A stretch of 64,000 bases of DNA from Paenibacillus planticolens (GCF_013141725.1 NZ_WHNZ01000045.1:248001-312000); one strand, 5' to 3'. Positions 8,474 to 18,338 are shown, numbered from the stretch's first letter. Program-made: numbers and translations. The notes: generated by a model not told the origin, from the letters alone.

Positions 8474-9586
8474 ATTATTTTAATCGCAAAATTTATGGGG
8501 AAAATTCCAAGATCGAGCTTTTTTATCGTATTGTTTCTACTTATTCTTGATATTTGCCTACCTTTTGCAGTTCCGATAGATGAGATCTATCATTACAGAT
8601 TATCTTACAAATTAATTTTAGATAATCGGAACGATTTTAAAGTTGCACTCGATAAGATCAAAAGAGATATTGATCGAAAAAAATTAAAGGATTACATCAT
8701 TATTTTAGGCGATTCCGTATTTTATGGCAGTCCGGGGAAGTCGGACGATACATTCAATGCTTTCATTCAAAAAGAACTTGCCGGCGGAAAAACACAGCAG
8801 ATATACAATTTATCTTTACCGGCTTCACAGATCGGCGATATATACGCGATGCTGCTCATGCTGGATGATTACGGCATTTCCACTGATCGTCTGATTTTCA
8901 ACGTGCGATATGCGAGTTTTGTCTCACGTGATACGGATGAAACGGCCTTATTTTGGTGGATGGATGAGCTTCGTTCTATGGATGTGCGGGCTTATCAACG
9001 CCTGCTGCCAAGTTCATCTAATGGAGCGCCGCCTGCTAAACCTTATCAACAAGTTAAAAACGGGATTGAAAACGTTATTTTGCCTCACTTCCGTTTATTT
9101 TCTTACAAAGATTATTTAAATCAAACTGTTCAAGATGAATGGAATCGGAAAACAAACGGGGTAGTTGCGAGCGATGAGCTCGGACCTTCAGAACCTTGGT
9201 ATGAGAAAGATATACAAGGCTACTTGGAACAGCCGGAAATTAAAAAATCTTTTTCGGACGCCCCTCTCGATTTAACCGAGAGAAATGTAGACGTTTACTT
9301 TCTTAACAAAATAATCGAGCATCAAAAATCGAAAGATACCTTGCTTGTCATGACCGGAACTAATCATAGCTTAATGAAAGATTTAACAGGAAAAAAAGGA
9401 TACCAAGAAAACTTAAAAACATTAAACGATTTTCTCGTTTCTCAGCCCATAGACTTTCTCAATCTCGAGGACAGCATCCCCGATCAACTATTTACGGACC
9501 ACACGCATTTTATGCCTGAGGGGTATCATGTACTTGCACGGTTGGTATGGGATGCTTTCCAATCAGAGGAGCGGCATAAATTATGA
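8474..9586 (+). CDS. Membrane-anchored SGNH-hydrolase-like protein partnered with MBOAT acyltransferase
   Basis: About 370 residues: one N-terminal membrane anchor (FFIVLFLLILDICLPFAV), then an extracytoplasmic domain with an SGNH/DltD/AlgX-like start (IIILGDSVFYGSPG) and a distant histidine block near the end (DHTHFMPEGYHVLARLVW, the usual D-x-x-H). Such proteins help transfer or remove O-acyl groups on cell-surface polymers. The frame is open from 8306, inside the preceding terminator, so the start is further in. AGGAGG (8461-8466) is spaced for ATT 8474; the first ATG after it, 8495, is 28 bases away. Start therefore uncertain. Overlaps the MBOAT gene by ATGA. Confidence 0.8.
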   Translation: MILIAKFMGKIPRSSFFIVLFLLILDICLPFAVPIDEIYHYRLSYKLILDNRNDFKVALDKIKRDIDRKKLKDYIIILGDSVFYGSPGKSDDTFNAFIQKELAGGKTQQIYNLSLPASQIGDIYAMLLMLDDYGISTDRLIFNVRYASFVSRDTDETALFWWMDELRSMDVRAYQRLLPSSSNGAPPAKPYQQVKNGIENVILPHFRLFSYKDYLNQTVQDEWNRKTNGVVASDELGPSEPWYEKDIQGYLEQPEIKKSFSDAPLDLTERNVDVYFLNKIIEHQKSKDTLLVMTGTNHSLMKDLTGKKGYQENLKTLNDFLVSQPIDFLNLEDSIPDQLFTDHTHFMPEGYHVLARLVWDAFQSEERHKL

Positions 9587-11010
9587 TGTTTAACACACCA
9601 GAGTTTGCTTTTCTGCTAATAGCTACTATGATCTTATTTTATGCTGTTCCGAAGGCTCGCCTCTCCCTATTAACGGTTGCTAATATCCTTTTTTATGCTG
9701 TTGTGGGTGTAAAGTATTTACTTCTCTTTGGTGTCGTTTCTGCGATTGTGTTTATTTGCGCCAAATGCATGAAGGGAAAAAATAGCATTTTCTTTCTATG
9801 GCTGGGTGTCATCCTATCTCTTTCCAACCTTATTTTCTTTAAATACACTGCTTTTTTCTTAAAATCATTAGAACGTGTTCTTTCTATATCCTTTTTTTCG
9901 CTCGATGAGAAATGGTTAAACCTAGCGCTGCCTTTAGGCATTTCATTCTACACATTTGAACTTATCGCTTATTTAGTCGATGTGCATAGAGGAAAAATTG
10001 AGCCTGAAAACTCTATATTTCGATTTTGGATGTTTATCATGTTTTTTGCACATATGATTGCGGGACCCATCATGAGAGGAGCAGAGTTCTTCCCTCAAAT
10101 AAAACGACTAGCTGAAATACGCTTTAATTTAGAGAATATGAGAATCGGTGTCTTCTTTATTAGTCTTGGACTCATAAAAAAAGTGTTCATATCAGATTAT
10201 CTAGCTCCATATTGCGACAGTTTCTTTGCTCATCCTGGGTGGCTCAATGGGGCTGAAGGATGGACGGCAGCTTTTCTTTACGCATTTCAAATCTATTTTG
10301 ATTTCTCAGGTTACAGCGATATGGCAGTAGGCATAGGTCATTTATTCGGCTTGCATTTAGCCACGAATTTCCTTACTCCTTATCTGAGTGGAAATGCAAC
10401 TGAATTTTGGCGGCGATGGCATATTACGCTATCTAGTTGGATCAGGGATTACATCTACATCTCACTTGGAGGATCCCGTTTCGGCAAGCTTCGTCAATAT
10501 GCTAGTCTTTTTGCAGCGATGTCACTATCAGGGCTTTGGCATGGAAGTAAATGGACTTTTGTAGCTTGGGGGATGTATCAGGGCGGGCTATTGATCGGAC
10601 ATAAACTTTGGGTATTGCTGCTCGATCGGATTGGCCTAAAAGACCGGGATAACTTTTGGATATATAAAGTTTTTTCGATTTGCGTTTTTTTTACATTAAC
10701 TTGTTTGGGCTGGGTGCTATTTCGAGTAGAAAGTTTAACCGATGCCCTAGTATTGATGAGAAAAATGCTAACATTTCCTGAGGCGTTATTTTTCCCGGCA
10801 TGGGTCAGACATTTTTGGCTAATCATTTTGTTTTTAGTCATCTTACACGTGTTAGAGTATTTGCTTATTAAAAATTACAAACAAGTTTCGAGTATTTGGC
10901 TTAAGTGGCTTCCTTCTCCCCTGCGAGGGGCAATTTATACACTTTTTATAGTCGTCCTTGTACTCATGTATAAGCATGAGCAGAGCACATTTATATATTT
11001 TCAATTTTAA
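9583..11010 (+). CDS. MBOAT-family membrane O-acyltransferase
   Basis: 475-residue integral membrane protein of the AlgI/DltB class. Diagnostic features: LPLGISFYTFELIAYLVDVHRGKI, FWRRWHITLSSWIRDYIYISLGGSR, and the catalytic-histidine segment SLSGLWHGSKWTFVAWGMYQGG. It would move acyl groups across the membrane to a secreted or wall polymer. Start codon overlaps the stop of the SGNH-type gene, so the two form a two-gene O-acylation unit; no polymer biosynthesis genes lie nearby, so the acceptor is unknown. Confidence 0.94.
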   Translation: MMFNTPEFAFLLIATMILFYAVPKARLSLLTVANILFYAVVGVKYLLLFGVVSAIVFICAKCMKGKNSIFFLWLGVILSLSNLIFFKYTAFFLKSLERVLSISFFSLDEKWLNLALPLGISFYTFELIAYLVDVHRGKIEPENSIFRFWMFIMFFAHMIAGPIMRGAEFFPQIKRLAEIRFNLENMRIGVFFISLGLIKKVFISDYLAPYCDSFFAHPGWLNGAEGWTAAFLYAFQIYFDFSGYSDMAVGIGHLFGLHLATNFLTPYLSGNATEFWRRWHITLSSWIRDYIYISLGGSRFGKLRQYASLFAAMSLSGLWHGSKWTFVAWGMYQGGLLIGHKLWVLLLDRIGLKDRDNFWIYKVFSICVFFTLTCLGWVLFRVESLTDALVLMRKMLTFPEALFFPAWVRHFWLIILFLVILHVLEYLLIKNYKQVSSIWLKWLPSPLRGAIYTLFIVVLVLMYKHEQSTFIYFQF

Positions 11011-11160
11011 CTGAAGCAAGCCTAGATTACTTCTTTGTAACTATAGAACTAAAAAGTGCGTACTATCCATTTGCGTTTGGGAAGTTCATAATAACATTTA
11101 CCCACTGGTGACATCATACTGAGGGGATTGATTCATGCTTACGAGGAGGAAACAACGATT

Positions 11161-12006
11161 ATGACAGCAAGCGATTTAAAATCCACAACAACCTTGCACA
11201 ACGGCATCCAGATGCCTTGGTTTGGGCTGGGTGTTTTCAAAGTAGAAGAAGGATCCGAGGTCATTAGCTCGGTTAAAGCGGCGATCCGTAACGGCTACCG
11301 CAGCATTGACACTGCAGCCGTCTATGCCAATGAAACAGGCGTCGGACAAGCCATCGCCGAGGCGCTTCAAGAAAATGGTCTCGCCAGAGAGGAGCTCTTC
11401 GTAACCTCCAAGGTATGGAACGCCGATCTTGGTTATGAGTCGACAATTGCCGCCTATGAGGCTAGCTTAGCCAAGCTGGGACTGGATTATTTGGATCTGT
11501 ATCTCATTCACTGGCCGGTGAAAGGGAAGTATAAAGAAGCATGGCGGGCTTTGGAAACTCTGTACAAAGAGGGCCGCGTGAAAGCAATCGGCGTCAGCAA
11601 TTTCCATATCCATCATCTTGAAGATGTGCTGAAAGACGCGGAAATCAAGCCTATGGTCAACCAAGTGGAGCTTCACCCGCTGCTGTCGCAGCAAGAGCTT
11701 CTAAGCTACTGCAAAGAGCAGAACATTCAATTGGAAGCATGGTCTCCGCTCATGCAGGGCCAACTGCTCGATCATCCTGTTCTTGGCGAGATCGCTTCTA
11801 CACATGGCAAATCGGTCGCACAAGTGATTCTCCGTTGGGATCTACAGCACGGTATCGTGACGATCCCCAAATCGATCAAAGAGCATCGTATTGTCGAGAA
11901 TGCCAACGTTTTCGACTTCACGTTAACCAATGAGGAGATGGCTCGTATCGATGCATTGAACGAGAATCGCCGCGTCGGACCCGATCCGGACAACTTTGAT
12001 TTTTAA
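11161..12006 (+). CDS. Aldo/keto reductase (YtbE/YvgN type)
   Basis: 281-residue NADPH-dependent oxidoreductase of the AKR family. The (beta/alpha)8 barrel marks are NGIQMPWFGLGVFKV, the catalytic D/Y/K/H set in SIDTAAVYANE, VTSKVWN and LYLIHWPV, and the cofactor end TIPKSIKEHRIVENANVFDF. Reduces carbonyls such as methylglyoxal or other aldehydes in relatives. ATG 11161 is preferred to an upstream TTG (11128) because AGGAGG at 11144-11149 precedes it and the protein then starts like its family. Confidence 0.93.
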   Translation: MTASDLKSTTTLHNGIQMPWFGLGVFKVEEGSEVISSVKAAIRNGYRSIDTAAVYANETGVGQAIAEALQENGLAREELFVTSKVWNADLGYESTIAAYEASLAKLGLDYLDLYLIHWPVKGKYKEAWRALETLYKEGRVKAIGVSNFHIHHLEDVLKDAEIKPMVNQVELHPLLSQQELLSYCKEQNIQLEAWSPLMQGQLLDHPVLGEIASTHGKSVAQVILRWDLQHGIVTIPKSIKEHRIVENANVFDFTLTNEEMARIDALNENRRVGPDPDNFDF

Positions 12007-12013
12007 GCGGCAA

Positions 12014-12051
12014 AAAAGCACGGCTCCCTCCAAAGAGGAAGCGGTGCTTTC
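12014..12051 (+). terminator. Terminator after aldo/keto reductase
   Basis: AAAGCAC...GTGCTTT outer stem with CCTC/GAGG inner pairing, followed by CTTCTTGTT. Can also serve the minus-strand DUF4180 gene. Confidence 0.7.
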
Positions 12052-12080
12052 TTCTTGTTCAACGTAAGCCGGCAGCCAGC

Positions 12081-12449
12081 TTAATCCGCATTGTGCAGGG
12101 CTTCAATCGCAGCCCCTCTCTCTTTGAGGAAGAAGATGGACTTGCCTTGATTGCATTCGTAGATAAAGTCCCTCAAGCTTTTGCTGTCGTACACGTCAAA
12201 ATCCCCAACAATCGCAACTTTCACCTGGTAATTCGTAAATTTCTGCAAAATTTCACCCGCAAGCCGGGTTTTGAGCTCGAAGAAATCTTCCGTGATGTTT
12301 GATTTGTTTATCACAATTTTATGGCATTCTTCCGTATAACGAACAGAAGCCATTAAGTCCAATGCCCCCTGCACGTCGCTGATGAGGATGTCATTGCTTT
12401 CCACAATAGCGACTTTAGAGTTGTTTTTGATATCAACCGATATGTTCAT
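12081..12449 (-). CDS. DUF4180 domain protein
   Basis: 122 residues matching the DUF4180 pattern: EDFFELKTRLAGEILQKFTNYQVKVAIVGDF followed by SKSLRDFIYECNQGKSIFF. Small cytosolic alpha/beta protein; members often occur as single genes beside regulators. No reaction is known to me. ATG with GGAGGA close upstream. The next minus-strand gene (epimerase, ending 12474) is 24 bases upstream, so they may be cotranscribed. Confidence 0.85.
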   Translation of the reverse strand: MNISVDIKNNSKVAIVESNDILISDVQGALDLMASVRYTEECHKIVINKSNITEDFFELKTRLAGEILQKFTNYQVKVAIVGDFDVYDSKSLRDFIYECNQGKSIFFLKERGAAIEALHNAD

Positions 12450-12473
12450 TTTTTCCTCCGCTTTGTACTTGTC

Positions 12474-13490
12474 TTATTCCATAATGGCCTTAGCGGCTGC
12501 ATCTAAGGCATCGATCACCTTATCGCACCATTGATCGAATTCCTGGTCTTCTCTTTGCAGCTCAGGATGAGCTAGAATATGGGCAACCGTCGCCTTAAGC
12601 CCTTGATCAAACCGGGTTGTGGCAACGAATTCGGGAACGAGCCTCTTCAGCTTCGCATTGTCAAAAACGACGGAATTCGACTTGTCTCCAAGCAAGCCGC
12701 CTCTATAATTCTCTTTGCTGCATGCCGCCAAAAATTCAGATGAAACATGGACCGCCTGGAGCTTAACCCCTAGCGCGCCGGCGATGGTTTCATAAATTTG
12801 ATTCCAGGTCAGCGTCTCATCGGAAGTGATCTGTACGGACTCCCCAATGGCATGAAGATTGCCCATGAGACCAATAAAACCCTTAGCAAAATCGCTATTG
12901 TGCGTCATCGTCCACAGCGAAGTCCCGTCTCCGTGAATGATCACAGGTTTGTTCTCCAGCATGCGTTTGGCAACCTGCCAGCTGCCCTTGCTTCCATGCA
13001 CGCCAAGAGGTATGGATCGTTCATCGTAGGTGTGGCTCGGCCTAACGATCGTAATAGGAAAGCCATGATCGCGATACTGCTTGATCAGATATTCCTCACA
13101 GGCAATTTTGTTCCTCGAGTATTCCCAATACGGATTGGATAACGGCGTTCCCTCCGTAATTCTATAGTCGGACAGCGGCGTTTGGTACCCAGAAGCTGAG
13201 CTTATGAACATGAACTGTTTCGTTTTGCCTTGAAATAAGCGGTAGTCTCTCTCCAACTGAGACGGTTCAAACGCGATGAAATCTGCAACAACATCGAACT
13301 CCAAGTGTTCAATTAGTCTGGCGACATGTTCTTCATCCCGGATATCTGCCGTCAGCAGATTGGCCCCTGCCGGTAAGGATTCGTTTCTTGTGCCCCTATT
13401 GAGCAGATAAAGTTCGCATCCGCTTTCCAGCAGCTGCTTCGTAATTGCCGAACTAATTGTTCCTGTTCCTCCAATAAATAGTGCTTTCAT
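12474..13490 (-). CDS. NAD-dependent epimerase/dehydratase (extended SDR-like)
   Basis: 338-residue Rossmann-fold protein. The nucleotide-binding motif is IGGTGTISSAITKQLLESG, and the catalytic Tyr/Lys pair is in YSRNKIACEEYL. The sequence resembles atypical SDRs annotated as NAD-dependent epimerases or CSP41-like proteins; the substrate cannot be told. ATG 13490 chosen since GGAGGT lies six bases upstream; an earlier in-frame start at 13517 would lie 5' of that site. Confidence 0.88.
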   Translation of the reverse strand: MKALFIGGTGTISSAITKQLLESGCELYLLNRGTRNESLPAGANLLTADIRDEEHVARLIEHLEFDVVADFIAFEPSQLERDYRLFQGKTKQFMFISSASGYQTPLSDYRITEGTPLSNPYWEYSRNKIACEEYLIKQYRDHGFPITIVRPSHTYDERSIPLGVHGSKGSWQVAKRMLENKPVIIHGDGTSLWTMTHNSDFAKGFIGLMGNLHAIGESVQITSDETLTWNQIYETIAGALGVKLQAVHVSSEFLAACSKENYRGGLLGDKSNSVVFDNAKLKRLVPEFVATTRFDQGLKATVAHILAHPELQREDQEFDQWCDKVIDALDAAAKAIME

Positions 13491-13607
13491 CATTCCACCT
13501 CCGCTAATCTTAAACACAACTATTATTCATTCGCCATAAAAGGTCTCGAAACCTCCTGCACCGGTCAGCTGGCCCCATTTCGGAAGACCGATCGCCAGAC
13601 CGACAAA

Positions 13608-13648
13608 GCAAAAGACCAGAAAAAGCTGAACGCTTTACTGGTCTTTGC
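13608..13648 (-). terminator. Terminator of the PhnA-like gene
   Basis: GCAAAAGACCAG pairs with CTGGTCTTTGC; it touches the stop codon at 13650. T-rich on the minus strand. The spacer 13500-13607 shows nothing else clear. Confidence 0.8.
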
Positions 13649-13649
13649 G

Positions 13650-13991
13650 TTAAATCTTTTTAACAAATTCGGATTTTAATTTCATCGCGCCGAAACTGTC
13701 GATTTTACAATCAATGTCGTGATCGCCTTCAATTAATCGGATGTTTTTGACTTTGGTACCTATTTTAATGACCGATGAGCTTCCCTTTACTTTCAAATCT
13801 TTAATGACAGTGACGGAATCCCCATCGTTTAGGACATTTCCATTCGCGTCTCTAACAATTTTGACATCCTCTTTGTTTTCGGCGTCCGTATTTCCGCTCC
13901 ATTCATGCGCGCATTCCGGGCAAATCAAGAGACTTCCATCTTCGTAGGTGTATTCAGATTGACACTTCGGGCAGTTCGGCAAATTCGACAT
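13650..13991 (-). CDS. PhnA/YjdM-family zinc-ribbon protein
   Basis: 113 residues. N-terminal zinc ribbon with CPKC and CPEC pairs (residues about 7-30), then the PhnA domain (VRDANGNVLNDGDSVTVIKDLKVKG ... IGTKVKNIRLIEGDHDIDCKIDSFGAMKLKSEFVKK). Historically labelled alkylphosphonate uptake protein, but no phosphonate role is established for this family. Complete at the usual length. Confidence 0.92.
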   Translation of the reverse strand: MSNLPNCPKCQSEYTYEDGSLLICPECAHEWSGNTDAENKEDVKIVRDANGNVLNDGDSVTVIKDLKVKGSSSVIKIGTKVKNIRLIEGDHDIDCKIDSFGAMKLKSEFVKKI

Positions 13992-14147
13992 AATTGATTG
14001 ACTCCATTCCGTATGGTTAGTTCTAAATGATTCCTCCTAGTGATTTAAGCACATTTTCAAGCGAAATGAAAACTCAAAGACAAGAATAATTTCCCATGAA
14101 TCAGTGAAAGTTACTGTTATTGACTAAAGGAGGATGTATACCGTTCA

Positions 14148-15713
14148 ATGGATATGGACAATCAAGACATGACGTTAACGAATCGGCAAGGCCACCCCAT
14201 CTCAGATAATCAAAACATTCGGACTGTCGGAAACCGCGGGCCATCCACACTGGAAAACTACCACTACATCGAAAAAATTTCCCACTTCGACCGGGAACGC
14301 ATCCCCGAGCGGGTTGTGCATGCCCGCGGTGCCGGGGCTCATGGCTATTTTGAAGCTTACGGGAAAGTCGGCAATGAACCGATTGCCACCTACACGCGTG
14401 CCAAGCTGTTTCAAGAGGCCGGCAAGCAAACGCCCGTCTTTGTCCGCTTCTCTACAGTCGTTCATGGCGGCCATTCCCCGGAAACGCTGCGCGATCCGCG
14501 CGGCTTCGCCACGAAATTTTACACGGAGGATGGGAATTGGGACCTGGTCGGCAACAACCTGAAAATTTTCTTTATTCGCGATCCGCTCAAATTTCCTGAC
14601 ATGGTCCATGCCTTCAAGCCTGATCCTGTCACCAACCTGTCCAACCCGGAGAGGATGTTCGATTTCGTTTCTAATTCCCCTGAGGCTACGCACATGATCA
14701 CCTTCCTCTTCTCTCCGTGGGGCATTCCGGCCAACTACCGGCAAATGCAGGGCTCAGGTGTAAATACGTACAAGTGGGTCAACCAAGCAGGTAAAGCCGT
14801 TCTGGTCAAATACCACTGGCAGCCGCTGAAGCAAGGCATGAAAAACCTGACACAGCAGGAAGCCGAGCATATTCAAGCCAAGAACACCTCGCATGCTACG
14901 CAGGACTTGTATGAAGCTATAGAGCGCGGGAATTACCCGGAATGGGAACTTTGCGTGCAAATTTTGAGCGATGACGAGCATCCCGAACTCGACTTTGATC
15001 CGCTGGATCCTACCAAGTTGTGGGATCACGAGCAATTTCCTTTTCTACCTGTGGGCAAAATGGTGCTAAACCGAAACCCCGAAAACTATTTCGCCGAGGT
15101 GGAACAGGCGGCTTTCGGTACGGGGGTTCTTGTAGACGGGTTGGATTTCTCGGACGATAAGCTTCTTCAGGGCCGAACCTTCTCTTACTCCGACACCCAA
15201 CGCCACCGGGTAGGCACCAACTATTTGCAGCTGCCGATCAACGCGCCCAAAACCCGGGTCGCCACGAACCAACGGGACGGACAGATGGCTTTTGTCGTCG
15301 ACAGAGCTTCCGGGCAGAACCCGCATGTCAACTACGAGCCGTCTTCGCTGGGCGGACTCGTAGAATCGGCGCCTTCCGGCAAGGAGCATGAGCCGGCCTA
15401 CCAGGCGAAGCTTGTCCGTGAGAAGTTGAGCCGCACCAACGATTTCGGGCAAGCGGGAGATACCTACCGCAGCTTTGAGGAATGGGAACGCGAGGATCTG
15501 ATCTTGAACCTGGCCGAGGCGCTCAAAGTGTGCAAGCCGCATATCCAGGAGAAGATGATCGCACATTTCACGAATGCGGATCAAGACTATGGCAAGCGAG
15601 TTTCAGATGCGCTCTCCCGCGCTAAGGCCGAGGCTGCCCATTTGGGTTCATCTTCTGCCAAAGAAGGAGCCGAACTGGTGGAGCACTCCGGACAGCGTAC
15701 GGATGGATATTAG
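14148..15713 (+). CDS. Monofunctional heme catalase
   Basis: 521-residue catalase converting hydrogen peroxide to water and oxygen. Distal His in RVVHARGAGAHGYFEAYG, distal Asn segment NLKIFFIRDPLKFPDMVHA, and proximal heme-ligand Tyr in GRTFSYSDTQRHRVG are all present. Size and motifs put it with small-subunit catalases such as Bacillus KatA. AAAGGAGG lies 14 bases upstream of ATG 14148; a second ATG at 14154 is also possible. Confidence 0.95.
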   Translation: MDMDNQDMTLTNRQGHPISDNQNIRTVGNRGPSTLENYHYIEKISHFDRERIPERVVHARGAGAHGYFEAYGKVGNEPIATYTRAKLFQEAGKQTPVFVRFSTVVHGGHSPETLRDPRGFATKFYTEDGNWDLVGNNLKIFFIRDPLKFPDMVHAFKPDPVTNLSNPERMFDFVSNSPEATHMITFLFSPWGIPANYRQMQGSGVNTYKWVNQAGKAVLVKYHWQPLKQGMKNLTQQEAEHIQAKNTSHATQDLYEAIERGNYPEWELCVQILSDDEHPELDFDPLDPTKLWDHEQFPFLPVGKMVLNRNPENYFAEVEQAAFGTGVLVDGLDFSDDKLLQGRTFSYSDTQRHRVGTNYLQLPINAPKTRVATNQRDGQMAFVVDRASGQNPHVNYEPSSLGGLVESAPSGKEHEPAYQAKLVREKLSRTNDFGQAGDTYRSFEEWEREDLILNLAEALKVCKPHIQEKMIAHFTNADQDYGKRVSDALSRAKAEAAHLGSSSAKEGAELVEHSGQRTDGY

Positions 15714-15746
15714 GACAAAAGGCACCCCGAGGGGTGCCTTTTGTCC
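15713..15746 (+). terminator. Catalase terminator
   Basis: Long perfect stem GGACAAAAGGCACCCC / GGGGTGCCTTTTGTCC with a three-base loop starting at the stop codon. Bidirectional; also downstream of the minus-strand cyclic-di-GMP gene. Confidence 0.9.
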
Positions 15747-15775
15747 TGCCTAAAAGTGCCTGCAACTAACCATAT

Positions 15776-18211
15776 TCATGCCTTCTGTTTCAACAATCTC
15801 ATCGGCGCGAAAAAAGCTTCCTCTACATCGTCAGCAGCCAATGGCCGGCTATAATAATAGCCTTGAATCTTTTTGCAATCATTATCCATTAAAATATCCA
15901 GCTGTTCCTTCGTCTCGATGCCTTCCGCAATGACATCCATATTCAAATGCTGCGCCATCGAAATAATCGTCGCGACAATGGCTTTATCGTTATTGTTCTC
16001 CGTAATATCGCGGATAAACGAACGATCGATTTTGAGCTTATGAATCGGCAGAAGCTTGAGATAGCTCAAGGAACTATAGCCGGTCCCGAAGTCATCGAGG
16101 CTGATTCGAATGCCGGATTCCGTCAATTCGTTTAAAATACTGCTTGAAACGGACGCATCCATCATCATGCTTTCCGTAATCTCTAATTCCAAATATTGCG
16201 GCTCAAGACCGGTTTCTTCAAGGATTTCCTTGATGTATGCGGCCAAATTGGATTGATGGAACTGCTGAGAGGATAAATTGACGGAAACAGGAATCTGTGG
16301 TCCTCCTGCGTGATGCCATTCTTTCATTTGCCGGCAAGCTTCTCTCAGCACCCATGTGCCCAGTTCATAAATGATGCCTGTCTCTTCCGCGATCGGAATG
16401 AACACGCCTGGAGAAATCGTGCCTTTCGTCGGGTGATTCCAGCGAACCAAGGCCTCGACCCCGATCATTTGCCCGTCTCCGGCTCGAATTTGCGGTTGAT
16501 AATTCAAGAATAGCTGCTTGCGTGAGATCGCTTGCCGCAAGTCGACTTCCAGCTCGATTTTCTCCTGTAACTGCTCATTCAATTCCCCTGTATAGAATTG
16601 GTACCCGTTCTTTCCGTTTTTCTTTACTTCGTACATCGCGGTGTCCGCATTCTTAAGCAACTGCACCGCATCTGTCCCGTCAGCAGGATATACGGCAATG
16701 CCTATGCTTGCCGTGACATAGAAATCGTTCTCTTTCAGACGATACGGTGTGCCAATAGCTTTAATAATCCGCTCAGCCAAGTCCGAAACCTCATCGTTCT
16801 CATAACGGCTATCGCACAAAAGCGTGAACTCATCGCCGCCCAAGCGAGCTAAGGTCACATTCATACCGTTCATGCACTGAAGGATACGCTCACACATTTC
16901 CTGTAGAAATTGGTCACCATATGTGTGTCCCAACGAATCATTAATTAATTTAAAGCGATCCAGGTCCATCACCATAACAGAGAACCTTGTGGCATTGCTA
17001 GCTACCATCTGGGCCAGCGCTTCATTGAACATTCGCCGGTTGGGCAAACCTGTTAGCTCATCGTGAAAGGCAAGGTGTTGAATCTTTTCTTTGGACTGTT
17101 TTTCTTCCGTGATGTCTTTGGCAATGATATAACTGCCGACAACTTGTCCATCGAGGATAACCGGTGCGTTAATTACGCTTACCTCTACGCGGTGCCCTTG
17201 CTGGTGGATAAGGGCGGTTTGGTAGGTTTGCCTATCTCCGTCTCTCGATTTGACAAACAGTTCCAACGTACGCTCCTGCTCTTCCGGGACGATAAAGGGT
17301 AAGAGGTTATCTATCGTCTGATTGTCAAACCAATCGCCGCTTAGCCCTGTGAGTCTGGTTGCCGCTGAATTAAACCCAATAATACGAGACTGTTTATCTA
17401 TCGAAATAATGCCATCCTGATTATTTTCAAATAACGATTTATACCATTTTTCATGCTCCTGGATCTCGGAGTCTTTGCGGGACAATCGGTTGGAAATATA
17501 GATCCCGAACAGGGATAGGCCTAGTGTGAACAGGGTACCGCACGCGATCACATACGCCAAGAGCTTCTGATCCAGCAGCATGCCTTTGGGTACGGCTAAC
17601 GTGTCTCCCATTTGAAATTGGGCTGCATACATGCCAGTATAATGCATGCCTACAACGGCAGCTCCCATGATCAAGCCGCTGATTAACTTTTTCCACACTC
17701 GGCTCGGCTCTGTTCCCTTACGGAAATAGAAAGCCAGCCACAACGCCGCAATAGAGGCCACGATAGCAATGAGTATCGATAGCGAGAAATACAGCGGTTT
17801 ATATGTAATGTTAATTTCCATGGCAGCCATTCCAATATAGTGCATAGCCGAAATGCCGGTTGCAAGCAGCAGCGCTCCTCCAAGCAAGAGACGCAGTGTT
17901 AATTGACTTCGGCCTACCATGAATAAGGCGAAGAAGGAAGCCACGACAACAACGACTACGGAACCGATGACGGTTACCAAGTTATAAGGGACTGAAACAT
18001 CTAACGAAAAAGCGAGCATTCCGACAAAATGCATGGACCAAACGCCCAATCCCATCGCGATCGCTCCGAATAAGAGCCATGCGCGGCGCACCCCTCCTGT
18101 GGAAGTGCTGATTCTTCCCACTAAATCAAGAACGGTATAGGATGCAACTACCGCAACAACATAAGAAAATGCAACTAAAACCATATCGTAAGAGCCATGC
18201 AAATGGTGCAC
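15776..18211 (-). CDS. MHYT-PAS-GGDEF-EAL cyclic-di-GMP protein
   Basis: 811 residues. Residues about 1-250 are a seven-helix MHYT sensor membrane domain with repeated M-H-Y/F motifs (SMHFVGML, AMHYIGMA, GMHYTGMY) thought to sense O2, CO or NO through a metal. A PAS domain follows (about 255-370), then GGDEF with intact LARLGGDEFTLL, then EAL with VEALVRWNHP, ELEITESMMM and DDFGTGYSSLSYLKLLP. Both catalytic domains look intact, so it may make and/or degrade c-di-GMP. Single gene. Confidence 0.95.
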   Translation of the reverse strand: MHHLHGSYDMVLVAFSYVVAVVASYTVLDLVGRISTSTGGVRRAWLLFGAIAMGLGVWSMHFVGMLAFSLDVSVPYNLVTVIGSVVVVVVASFFALFMVGRSQLTLRLLLGGALLLATGISAMHYIGMAAMEINITYKPLYFSLSILIAIVASIAALWLAFYFRKGTEPSRVWKKLISGLIMGAAVVGMHYTGMYAAQFQMGDTLAVPKGMLLDQKLLAYVIACGTLFTLGLSLFGIYISNRLSRKDSEIQEHEKWYKSLFENNQDGIISIDKQSRIIGFNSAATRLTGLSGDWFDNQTIDNLLPFIVPEEQERTLELFVKSRDGDRQTYQTALIHQQGHRVEVSVINAPVILDGQVVGSYIIAKDITEEKQSKEKIQHLAFHDELTGLPNRRMFNEALAQMVASNATRFSVMVMDLDRFKLINDSLGHTYGDQFLQEMCERILQCMNGMNVTLARLGGDEFTLLCDSRYENDEVSDLAERIIKAIGTPYRLKENDFYVTASIGIAVYPADGTDAVQLLKNADTAMYEVKKNGKNGYQFYTGELNEQLQEKIELEVDLRQAISRKQLFLNYQPQIRAGDGQMIGVEALVRWNHPTKGTISPGVFIPIAEETGIIYELGTWVLREACRQMKEWHHAGGPQIPVSVNLSSQQFHQSNLAAYIKEILEETGLEPQYLELEITESMMMDASVSSSILNELTESGIRISLDDFGTGYSSLSYLKLLPIHKLKIDRSFIRDITENNNDKAIVATIISMAQHLNMDVIAEGIETKEQLDILMDNDCKKIQGYYYSRPLAADDVEEAFFAPMRLLKQKA

Positions 18212-18303
18212 CGTTACACCTCATTTCAATGATTATGTATTGGATTTTTCCATAATATATATATTACTTGATTTATTGAGAGATAAATAGCTTCAATCGA
18301 TGC

Positions 18304-18338
18304 AAAAAAGGGCTAACTGACGAACAGTTAACCCTTTC
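18304..18338 (-). terminator. Terminator-like hairpin upstream of the MHYT gene
   Basis: AAAGGGCTAACTG pairs with CAGTTAACCCTTT (one mismatch), with a run of six T after it on the minus strand. There is no minus-strand gene before it, so it would either end a leader RNA of the c-di-GMP gene or a small antisense transcript. On the plus strand the tail is poor. Confidence 0.6.

Noticed and set aside
14202..15584. Long minus-strand frames opposite catalase
   Set aside because: Shadow frames of a codon-biased gene; no family-like sequence or start signals.
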